Shown here piece by piece: positions 7,274 to 13,329 of a stretch of 14,664 nucleotides of DNA; positions within the stretch are counted from its first letter, which is position 1; each line of letters begins with the position of its first letter. The notes under the pieces were generated by a model that worked only from the letters and a program-made list of their open reading frames with translations, searched no databases and was not told where the DNA came from. Position numbers and translations under genes: made by a program. The DNA comes from Clostridia bacterium. Its GTDB lineage: Bacteria; Bacillota_A; Clostridia; RUG12999. The stretch is taken from assembly GCA_017558425.1 (NCBI GenBank), contig JAFYVD010000005.1:1-14664 (forward strand). The letters are read 5' to 3'.

Positions 7274-7284
7274 TCCATTATACT
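7256..7284 (+). promoter_or_regulatory. Promoter of the module A AraC-type regulator
   Basis: Consensus TTGACA (7256-7261) and TATACT (7279-7284) have a 17-base spacer. The spacer contains the -35 box of the module A promoter on the other strand, so one polymerase should exclude the other. The GAGGAG ribosome-binding site (7315-7320) lies 7 bases before the ATG. Confidence 0.82.
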
Positions 7285-7327
7285 ATATAAAAAACACCAC
7301 TATTCTACTTTTCGCGAGGAGCGTTTT

Positions 7328-8068
7328 ATGTTTGAAGGATTATTAAATGAGTTTTCATTTCATAAGTTTATTCGCCACAAGCTTCATATCAACAAAGACG
7401 AGCTATTTTTCCACAACCCGTGTATCGGATATGTGCTTAAAGGCAAAGGTGAATTTCTGTGGCAGGGCAAGAAATATATTGCTTCCGCCGGAGACCTTGT
7501 ATATATTGCTAAAGGCACAAAATACCGTTCTTTCTGGACCGGCAATCCCGAAGTTGAGTGGTATTCCCTCTCTTTTTCTTTCCTTCGTCCGTCCGCCTAT
7601 GCCGACTTTAAATTCCAGATTTTGAAAAACTATCCTGCCGAAACTTTCCACCGGATTTTCAAGCTTTATAACCAAGAATCACTTGCCGCAGTAGGTCATT
7701 TTTACATTCTGCTCGACGATCTTTTTACAAAGCTCATTTCCACTCCTCAGTCAGAAAAGGAATCGTTCATTTCAGCCGCCGTCAGGTATATTGAAGAAAA
7801 CTTCACCGAAAAGATAACAATTGAGCATCTTGCAAACCTTTGCGGATGCAGTCAGTCCTACTTTTTCAGCCTGTTTAAAGAGGTTATGGGGGTTTCACCT
7901 ATAACCTACAAAAACCACATCGCCATTCAGCAGGCAATAAGATATCTCGGCGAAACCGATTTGTCCATTGAGGAAATCAGCAGCCTGACCGGTTTTTCTT
8001 CTCCCAACTATTTCAGGCGGGTTTTCATAGATGCCGTTGGCAAAACGCCAAAAGAACTCAGAGGCTGA
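7328..8068 (+). CDS. AraC family transcriptional regulator (module A)
   Basis: This 246-residue regulator has an N-terminal cupin-like sensor (about residues 20-100; GYVLKGKGEFLWQGKKY at 34-50, then SAGDLVYIAKGTKY, the usual cupin strand-turn pattern). The AraC-type double helix-turn-helix DNA-binding domain spans about 145-246. The first HTH is around ITIEHLANLCGCSQSYFFSLFKEVMG (163-188, two halves), and the second around LSIEEISSLTGFSSPNYFRRVF (212-233). The C-terminal G-TP signature appears as VGKTPKEL. ATG 7328 is chosen because GAGGAG lies just upstream; the TTG start at 7256 is the -35 box. It is divergent from module A and presumably activates it in response to a small molecule bound by the cupin. 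Its stop codon directly abuts the stop codon of the last module B gene, with no terminator between. Confidence 0.93.
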   Translation: MFEGLLNEFSFHKFIRHKLHINKDELFFHNPCIGYVLKGKGEFLWQGKKYIASAGDLVYIAKGTKYRSFWTGNPEVEWYSLSFSFLRPSAYADFKFQILKNYPAETFHRIFKLYNQESLAAVGHFYILLDDLFTKLISTPQSEKESFISAAVRYIEENFTEKITIEHLANLCGCSQSYFFSLFKEVMGVSPITYKNHIAIQQAIRYLGETDLSIEEISSLTGFSSPNYFRRVFIDAVGKTPKELRG

Positions 8069-8809
8069 TTACAGTTTTTTTCTGCAACCGTCTATTTGGA
8101 TATTCTGTCCCGAAATATAGCTTGCTTCATCGCTTGCGAGGAAACAGATAAGATTTGCGTTTTCTCTGTGTGAACCACTTCTTCCGATATATGTCGCCTG
8201 GGAAGCAAACCCTTGATAACTCACATCGTCAATATCTCCTTCCGATACCGAACCCGGCGAAACGCAGTTAACATTTATGCCTTTATCAATCACTTCTTTT
8301 GCGAGAGCTTTTGTCATAGCAATAACCGCTCCCTTTGTCGCAGAATAGTGCACCATTTTCGGATTGCCGTACACACCTGCCACCGAAGCCACATTTACAA
8401 TTTTACCGTATGAATTCTCTATCATTTTGGGTAGCAACGCTCGTGTAAAAAACATTGTCCCCATAATATTTATATCAATATATTTTCTCCACAGCTCGGT
8501 CGAACTGTCAACAAAATCGGAAAAATCGCGGAATACTGCGGCGTTGTTGACGAGGACATCAATTCTGCCAAACTTTTCAAGTGCATCCGCCGCAACTTCA
8601 TTAACTTTTTTCTCGTCACTGATGTCGCAAACGTAAGCCAGAACTTCTGTCCCGTTTTTCTCAAGTTCGGCTTTCAGTTCCATTAACTTTTCCTCATTCA
8701 CATCTACAATAACAACCTTCGCACCATTTTGTGCAAAAGTAACTGCCGTGCCCCTGCCTATTCCCTGAGCCGCACCTGTCACAAGAGCCGTTTTTCCTTT
8801 AAAATTCAT
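8069..8809 (-). CDS. Short-chain dehydrogenase/reductase (SDR), last gene of module B
   Basis: This 246-residue protein is a classical SDR, an NAD(P)-dependent oxidoreductase of hydroxyl or keto groups. Motifs are TGAAQGIG (11-18), an acidic D36 at the end of beta-2 (VIVDVN) favouring NAD(H), CDIS (61-64), NNAA (88-91), and the catalytic triad S142, Y155, K159 in YSATK. The segment after PG (SVSEGDIDD, 187-195) is acidic and unusual for the substrate loop. The C-terminus keeps GQNIQIDGC. ATG 8809 is preferred: AAGGAG lies 8 bases before it, whereas the alternative GTG at 8818 would sit immediately on top of that site, although it would give a GTGA overlap with the upstream stop. It is the fifth gene of module B, 5 bases after the serine hydrolase. 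It shares the classical SDR fold with the first gene of the same operon, so the pathway probably has two separate alcohol/ketone steps. Confidence 0.93.
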   Translation of the reverse strand: MNFKGKTALVTGAAQGIGRGTAVTFAQNGAKVVIVDVNEEKLMELKAELEKNGTEVLAYVCDISDEKKVNEVAADALEKFGRIDVLVNNAAVFRDFSDFVDSSTELWRKYIDINIMGTMFFTRALLPKMIENSYGKIVNVASVAGVYGNPKMVHYSATKGAVIAMTKALAKEVIDKGINVNCVSPGSVSEGDIDDVSYQGFASQATYIGRSGSHRENANLICFLASDEASYISGQNIQIDGCRKKL

Positions 8810-8814
8810 AGTTC

Positions 8815-9861
8815 TCACTCCTTATTTTCAAGCAAATCAACCAATATACTGTTGTGAATATCTTCTCGCATTTTCTTTATTTCGCCATAATCATACCCTT
8901 TGAAATCATTCTTCATATTCGCGTGACGGGTAGCATTGGTAAGAATAATCACATACATATCCTTCTCTCGGTTTATAAAAAAGCTCTGCCCCGAATGGCC
9001 ACAATGCCCGAAACTTCCTGCAGGGAACAAATCCCCCGTCTGCCGAAAATTTTCATCAACCACAAGATATCCAAGTCCTCTATTGTCTCCGCCGTGAGGA
9101 TTATAATTCTGCTCGGCAAGTTCAAACATCTTGTTTGAATAAAGCTTTTCATCCCTGCTGATAACCGCTTCTGCAAATTTTTCTATATCGTGCAGACAGG
9201 ATTGCTGTCCGCCGCTTCCTGCCGCCTTTTTCAGCACAAGTATGTTTTCATCGTCAAACCGATGTTTTGTCTCTTCCGTTCTCTTCCATCTGTAACAAAC
9301 CGCCGCATTGGGTTCGTCCATATCAATCACAAAACTTGTTCTTTTGAGTCCAAGCGGATTTTTGAGATTGGTTTCGTATATCTCCTCAAGACTTTTCCCG
9401 TAAATTTTCTCTAGTATATATCCTAACAAAATCATCCCGTTGCAGGAATAAATACACCCTTCATCAGGCTTAAAAGCCAGCGGATGCGACAATATTTCTT
9501 CCGCAACAAAGTCGTTGCCTTTCTCAGCCGCTTGGGGAGTAATACGATGACGAACAATTCCGGACATATGCGTAAGAAGTTGTTTTATCGTTATATTCTT
9601 TTTTTCATCCGGAAGATTTGCAAAAAAATCCTGCAATGTGTTTTCAAGTTTCAACAACTTTCTGTCAATTGCCTGCAGAATCAGGGTTGACGTGACAAGC
9701 ACTTTCCCCATACTCGCAACATCAAAATATGTATATTCATCAACATCCGGCGACATAAGCGTTTGCTTTTCACCATTTTTATAAACCGTCACAGCATAGG
9801 AACTGATGTCATTATTTCTATACTTTTCTTTGAGAAATAGTTCAGTATTATTCAGATTCAT
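8815..9861 (-). CDS. Serine beta-lactamase-fold hydrolase (class C-like / family VIII esterase-like)
   Basis: This 348-residue protein belongs to the penicillin-binding-protein-like serine hydrolase superfamily. Members are D,D-peptidases, class C beta-lactamases or family VIII esterases. The nucleophile motif is S50-M-G-K53. The second motif is Y138-S-C, where the usual YxN third residue is Cys and an Asn follows (N141). The third motif is GHCGHSG (285-291), in the place of KTG/HTG. TIKQLLTHMSGI (91-102) is another typical segment. No signal peptide or membrane helix is visible, so it should act in the cytoplasm, which argues against a cell-wall role and for hydrolysis of an ester or amide of a small molecule. 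ATG 9861 follows AAGGGGG at good spacing; the in-frame ATG at 9888 lies in the upstream gene. It starts 10 bases after the dehydroquinase-like gene and is the fourth gene of module B. Confidence 0.9.
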   Translation of the reverse strand: MNLNNTELFLKEKYRNNDISSYAVTVYKNGEKQTLMSPDVDEYTYFDVASMGKVLVTSTLILQAIDRKLLKLENTLQDFFANLPDEKKNITIKQLLTHMSGIVRHRITPQAAEKGNDFVAEEILSHPLAFKPDEGCIYSCNGMILLGYILEKIYGKSLEEIYETNLKNPLGLKRTSFVIDMDEPNAAVCYRWKRTEETKHRFDDENILVLKKAAGSGGQQSCLHDIEKFAEAVISRDEKLYSNKMFELAEQNYNPHGGDNRGLGYLVVDENFRQTGDLFPAGSFGHCGHSGQSFFINREKDMYVIILTNATRHANMKNDFKGYDYGEIKKMREDIHNSILVDLLENKE

Positions 9862-9871
9862 ATTTTCCCCC

Positions 9872-10630
9872 TTAAAATCCCATTTCATCTCTTACTTTTC
9901 TTGCGATTTTCAGCATAGGCTGACTTGCCGTTGAACCATAATAATGTTCGTACACACAAAGGCACATCGCACAACCGAGTTTCATACCGAGTCGTCTGTG
10001 GATTGAACATTCACCGCCCGAAAGGAACAAAAATGGTGCGCCAAGTTCTTGTTTTAAAAGATTTGTAATGCGAAGGTTTTCAATCTGTTCTTCCATTGAA
10101 GATGCGCCCGTTACAATTTTTATAATATCCGCTCCCCTGCGCTTTTGTTCAAGTGCAATTTCAAGCACTCTCTCGGCAGGAGTAAATTTCAGCACGTGCG
10201 ATGACATCAGCACTTCCACACCTTTTTCGTGCAAAGCCTCGATGTATTTCACCTGTTTTTCTATAGCCTCGGGATTGTCTGTCAGTTCTTCGGGATGTTT
10301 GCAGAACATATCGCCCATTACGTCGCAAAGCGTAGCTCCGTTATCGGCAATTTCCAGCATTTCTTTTGCCAGAATTTCGTCACTTTTGCCTGCGTTTGTG
10401 CCCATTCTGTAGTTGGTTACATAGCAAGGCTTATCTTTCATTTCTCCAAACATTTTTTTATAATTATCTATGCTTTTTTCCTGCTCTGCCAGCGATTCAA
10501 TCTGCAGCCCGAAAGCTTCCGCACCGCAGGCTAGTCCGTTTCGCACAGCCCCCATAGTCAGAGCAACTGTGTTATACTGAAGCATTGCTGTAAGCAACGG
10601 TTTTTCGTGATTTAAAAAACTTTTTTTCAT
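9872..10630 (-). CDS. Type I 3-dehydroquinate dehydratase homologue, active-site variant
   Basis: This 252-residue protein is about the length of AroD and keeps the class I dehydroquinase framework, a TIM barrel that forms a Schiff base with its substrate. SSHVLKFTP (143-151) contains His145, matching E. coli His143. ADIIKIVT (167-174) contains Lys171, matching the Schiff-base Lys170. HRRLG (211-215) matches the Arg213 region, and Q237 matches Gln236. In the NYRMGTNAG segment R75 is kept, but the residue four further on, Glu86 in E. coli, is Asn79. Cys is unusually abundant toward the C-terminus (AMCLCVYEHYYG). The gene lies amid catabolic enzymes, not shikimate-pathway genes, so a role on a related hydroxy-keto compound is more likely than aromatic biosynthesis. 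A GGGGAG site precedes the ATG; the gap to the upstream stop is 1 base. Family assignment is good; the reaction is inferred. Confidence 0.85.
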   Translation of the reverse strand: MKKSFLNHEKPLLTAMLQYNTVALTMGAVRNGLACGAEAFGLQIESLAEQEKSIDNYKKMFGEMKDKPCYVTNYRMGTNAGKSDEILAKEMLEIADNGATLCDVMGDMFCKHPEELTDNPEAIEKQVKYIEALHEKGVEVLMSSHVLKFTPAERVLEIALEQKRRGADIIKIVTGASSMEEQIENLRITNLLKQELGAPFLFLSGGECSIHRRLGMKLGCAMCLCVYEHYYGSTASQPMLKIARKVRDEMGF

Positions 10631-10631
10631 A

Positions 10632-11627
10632 TTATTTCTCCCCTATACTTTCAATGTATTTATCCATGCGCTCATTAATTCCGGCGCTGCAACCTATATC
10701 ATCCGGCGTAATTTTTTCAAACTCACGTTTTAATCCATCTTTAAGAAGCATCAGTTCTTCCTGTTTCATATCTGCCAGTGCAAGAACTTTGCTGTTGTCC
10801 ACAATTCTGTCATAACATCTGTCATATAAAAGCTGTTGTCTTGCATAAGCAAACCCAAGAATTTCAACGTACGTTTTATCATCAACAGTTATATATTTCA
10901 GCCCGCCTATTTCCTGATAGATTTTCGCAACGTCTGCCCACTTCATATGCTCTGCCGTCGAAACATTATATGTCTGACCGAAAGCTTTAGGATTGAGAAC
11001 TATAGCAGCAATCATTTTTGCCACATCTCCCGCCCAGCTCATTGTCGCTTCTTTTTGCATCGCACTTTCGGGAAGTACAACTGTTTTGCCTTTCAGCATA
11101 CGATAGATAAGAACGTCCGCTTCCAGTGTTACAAGCTGGAATCTTCTTTTTGAATATGTAATAGCAGGTCTCAGAATTGAGTAGTTATCATATCCTGAAG
11201 CATTAATAAAGTTTTCTTCTTCCGCTTTGTATATTGAATACTCATTTTCGGTCATAAAATCTGCAGGTCTTTCAACATCCAAAAGACGGTTTGATGTTTC
11301 CGAAAGCGGTGCATCATCCGCATAAACTCTGTAACTGGACAGGAATATGTAGTGTTTTGTATTTTCTATAAAAAGCTTGTAATATCTTTTATAGTCTTCA
11401 GTATTGTTGTAATTCATAAAGTCTACAACAGCATCAAAGTTATTTTCAAGTTGTTCTTTTAAAAAGTCAAAATCTTTTGCATCAGCTGTAATATACTTAA
11501 GGTTTTCATCATAGCTTATCGCCTCATCAAGGCTTACCCCAACAACCGAATATCCTTTTTTGAGGAGTTCGGGTATCAGATAAACAGCCATAGCTCCTGT
11601 TGCGCCAAGCACAAGTATTTTTCGCAT
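10632..11627 (-). CDS. NAD-dependent epimerase/dehydratase-like protein (extended SDR)
   Basis: The protein has 331 residues. An N-terminal Rossmann motif reads ILVLGATGAMAVYLIPELLKKG (4-25 in full); the glycine pattern is GATGAM, slightly off the classical GxxGxxG. SSYRVYAD (97-104) fits the catalytic Ser region of extended SDRs, and Y130/K134 in EYSIYKAEEE fit the YxxxK pair. LRPAITYS (152-159) is the usual RPxxxYG-like strand, and TYNVST (219-224) fits the late domain. Such proteins epimerise, dehydrate or reduce sugar-derived substrates with bound NAD(P). Start chosen at ATG 11627, which lies 1 base after the upstream stop (TGA-T-ATG) with GGTGGA ahead of it; the longer in-frame start at 11666 lies within the upstream gene. 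It is the second gene of module B and is translationally coupled at both ends (1-base gaps). The true substrate is unknown; isoflavone-reductase-like or nucleotide-sugar enzymes are alternative relatives. Confidence 0.88.
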   Translation of the reverse strand: MRKILVLGATGAMAVYLIPELLKKGYSVVGVSLDEAISYDENLKYITADAKDFDFLKEQLENNFDAVVDFMNYNNTEDYKRYYKLFIENTKHYIFLSSYRVYADDAPLSETSNRLLDVERPADFMTENEYSIYKAEEENFINASGYDNYSILRPAITYSKRRFQLVTLEADVLIYRMLKGKTVVLPESAMQKEATMSWAGDVAKMIAAIVLNPKAFGQTYNVSTAEHMKWADVAKIYQEIGGLKYITVDDKTYVEILGFAYARQQLLYDRCYDRIVDNSKVLALADMKQEELMLLKDGLKREFEKITPDDIGCSAGINERMDKYIESIGEK

Positions 11628-11628
11628 A

Positions 11629-12387
11629 TCAGTTCCACCGTCCCATAGCATTTCTGCCACCGTCAATCATAATATTTTCGCCGTTGATAAACTGACCCTT
11701 TTCGGACGCTACAAACAGACAGAGGTCTATAATTTCCTGCGGGTCTGCCGCTCTGCCCATAAGAGTTCTCATTTTGGACATATCAGCTCTTGTAAGCACC
11801 GGTCCCGGAGAAATGCAGACACTTCTGATTCCTTTACCTTCTCCATACTGGGCAATGGATTTTGTGAGTCCGAACATAACACCTGTTTTTGCAACGGGAT
11901 AATCCATTCCGTGACCCGAACCTTCCATACCCGTAATTGAACCTATATTAATAATAAGTCCGCATCCCTGCTGTTTCATCTGTTTTAAAACTGCGTGCGC
12001 AAAGTAAAACGGGCCTTTCAGATTAAGGTCAAGACTCCAGTCGAATACTTCAATAGGCACTTCGGTAAAATCAAGTTTGCCGTCAATTTTTTTCATTCTT
12101 CTGCCGTATCCGCCTGCAAAATTTGCAACAATGTCAATTCTGCCGAAAGCTTCAACAGCCGCATCTCTTGCTCCGCAAACCTGGCTGTAATCGGTGACGT
12201 CGCACACCACCGCAATGGCGTTTCCTTTGCCTTTTTTGTTAATTTCCGCAGCCTTTTCTTCAATAACTTCTTTGTTTACGTCGCAAAGTACAACATTACC
12301 GCCAAGGTCGGCAGTATTTTGGGCAAACAAAAGTCCCATACCCGACGCTGCTCCTGTTGAAATTGCAACTTTTCCTGTAAAATCCAT
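11629..12387 (-). CDS. Short-chain dehydrogenase/reductase (SDR), first gene of module B
   Basis: This 252-residue protein is a classical SDR with TGAASGMG (11-18), D36 after beta-2 (LCDVN; NAD preference), CDVT (62-65) and NFAG (89-92), where the usual NNAG has Phe as second residue. It also has N122 and the catalytic residues S150, Y163 and K167 (YPVAK). There is a longer than usual insertion after NFAGG (GRRMKKIDGKLDFTEV, 95-110), probably over the active site. The C-terminus has the GENIMIDGG signature and ends in NAMGRWN. AAAGGAG lies about 9 bases before the ATG. It opens module B behind a consensus promoter and diverges from the AraC-type regulator at 12539. Likely an NAD-dependent oxidation of a hydroxyl on the pathway substrate; if module B acts on quinate-like compounds this could be the entry dehydrogenase (inference). 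Confidence 0.93.
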   Translation of the reverse strand: MDFTGKVAISTGAASGMGLLFAQNTADLGGNVVLCDVNKEVIEEKAAEINKKGKGNAIAVVCDVTDYSQVCGARDAAVEAFGRIDIVANFAGGYGRRMKKIDGKLDFTEVPIEVFDWSLDLNLKGPFYFAHAVLKQMKQQGCGLIINIGSITGMEGSGHGMDYPVAKTGVMFGLTKSIAQYGEGKGIRSVCISPGPVLTRADMSKMRTLMGRAADPQEIIDLCLFVASEKGQFINGENIMIDGGRNAMGRWN

Positions 12388-12409
12388 AAAAATTCACTCC
12401 TTTAAACTA

Positions 12410-12438
12410 ATTATATAGATGATAGATTTTTCATTCAA
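12410..12438 (-). promoter_or_regulatory. Promoter of module B operon
   Basis: On the minus strand TTGAAT (12438-12433) and perfect TATAAT (12415-12410) are separated by 17 bases. The predicted start near 12403 is the first base of the AAAGGAG ribosome-binding site (12403-12397), so the leader is about 16 bases. Confidence 0.8.
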
Positions 12439-12447
12439 TATCAAAAC

Positions 12448-12483
12448 CGATAATACTTTAACATTTTCGAAACTTTATTACCG
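12448..12483. promoter_or_regulatory. Candidate operator between the divergent module B promoters
   Basis: An imperfect inverted repeat, CGATAATA (12448-12455) and TATTACCG (12476-12483), matches at 7 of 8 positions and brackets a TTTCGAAA palindrome (12465-12472). It lies in the 52 bases between the two divergent promoters, upstream of both -35 boxes, where an AraC-type activator would bind. Short repeats in AT-rich DNA arise easily, so support is weak. Confidence 0.3.
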
Positions 12484-12490
12484 AAATATC

Positions 12491-12518
12491 TTGATTTTTT
12501 TAACCAAACTGTTATAAT
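12491..12518 (+). promoter_or_regulatory. Promoter of the module B AraC-type regulator
   Basis: TTGATT (12491-12496) and perfect TATAAT (12513-12518) have a 16-base spacer. The predicted start near 12525 coincides with the AGGGAGGTG ribosome-binding site (12525-12533), giving a leader of about 14 bases. Confidence 0.75.
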
Positions 12519-12538
12519 TAATTTAGGGAGGTGAAAAA

Positions 12539-13300
12539 ATGAACCAACTTGATAAAATCATCGTTACCGAAGTTGCGGAAGCACTTACTGTGAACTTTCC
12601 CAAAGGAGTCACCAATAAAATGCTCAACCGTGACACTTACGGAATCTCTTTCTGTGTTGAAGGGCATATCACTTATAACCATAACGGCAACAAGGTTGTT
12701 TCAACCCCCGGTAAAGTAATTTTTCTTCCAAAAGGACAAAGTTACAGTATTTACGGCGACAAAGGCGGAGTTTTCCTTGTTATAAATTTTCTGTCTCCCA
12801 ATCTTTTTTGCGACACCGTATCCTCCCTTCCCATAAAATCGGTTCAGCCGTATATTGCCGATTTTGAAAAAATAAAATCCCTGTTTCTTTTTGATAAAAA
12901 CAGGGCTAAAATTATGAGTATTTTTTACGGAATCCTTCATCGTATCTCTTCGGAAGAATCTGAAATTTCAGGCGTTTTGTCCCCTGCTTTCGAGCATCTT
13001 GAAAAAATGTGTTTTTCTGCCGATTTGTCCGTCTCAAATCTTGCCTCACTTTGCAATATAAGCGAAGTGTATTTCCGTAAACTTTTCTTTCGTCACACAG
13101 GCGTTTCTCCAAAACAGTACATTCTCGACATCCGTATCGAAAAAGCCAAGCAACTCCTTTCGGACGGCATTATGAAAATTTCCGCCATATCGGACGAATG
13201 CGGATTTTCAAGCCCCTATCATTTTTGCAGACTTTTTAAGCAAAAAACAGGAGTCACTCCTACAGATTATATGAATCGCAACCGCATATACAAAATATAG
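12539..13300 (+). CDS. AraC family transcriptional regulator (module B)
   Basis: This 253-residue regulator has an N-terminal cupin-like sensor (about 10-85; SFCVEGHITYNHNG at 37-50, then TPGKVIFLPKGQSYSI at 56-71) and a C-terminal double helix-turn-helix domain (about 155-250). The first HTH covers LSVSNLASLCNISEVYFRKL (163-182). The second covers MKISAISDECGFSSPYHFCR (212-231), followed by the strong family signature FKQKTGVTPTDY (233-244). The start is fixed by AGGGAGGTG just upstream. It diverges from module B and is its presumed regulator. It differs clearly in sequence from the module A regulator, especially in the sensor domain, so the two should respond to different ligands. Its TAG lies in the arm of a hairpin terminator shared with the convergent gene. 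Confidence 0.94.
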   Translation: MNQLDKIIVTEVAEALTVNFPKGVTNKMLNRDTYGISFCVEGHITYNHNGNKVVSTPGKVIFLPKGQSYSIYGDKGGVFLVINFLSPNLFCDTVSSLPIKSVQPYIADFEKIKSLFLFDKNRAKIMSIFYGILHRISSEESEISGVLSPAFEHLEKMCFSADLSVSNLASLCNISEVYFRKLFFRHTGVSPKQYILDIRIEKAKQLLSDGIMKISAISDECGFSSPYHFCRLFKQKTGVTPTDYMNRNRIYKI

Positions 13301-13325
13301 CCGACAAACTATCTGTCGGCTATAT
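13295..13325. terminator. Bidirectional hairpin terminator
   Basis: A perfect 12-bp inverted repeat (13295-13306 with 13314-13325, core AGCCGACA/TGTCGGCT) has a 7-base loop. On the plus strand it runs into TTTATTATTTTG. On the minus strand it is followed by ATATTTTGTAT. It overlaps the TAG of the AraC gene and lies 5 bases past the stop of the convergent gene, so it can serve both. Confidence 0.88.
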
Positions 13326-13329
13326 TTTA

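Noticed and set aside
8037..8051. Inverted repeat TTGGC/GCCAA as a terminator between the convergent genes
   Set aside because: The stem is only 5 bp, lies inside the AraC coding region and is not followed by a T-tract on either strand.
8810..8818. GTG start of the second SDR with a GTGA overlap
   Set aside because: The AAGGAG site lies directly against this GTG, leaving no spacing; the ATG at 8809 is 8 bases from it.
9872..10630. Housekeeping aroD of the shikimate pathway
   Set aside because: The operon context is catabolic-looking, there are no aro neighbours, and the active-site Glu is replaced by Asn; the homology is kept but the biosynthetic role is not supported.
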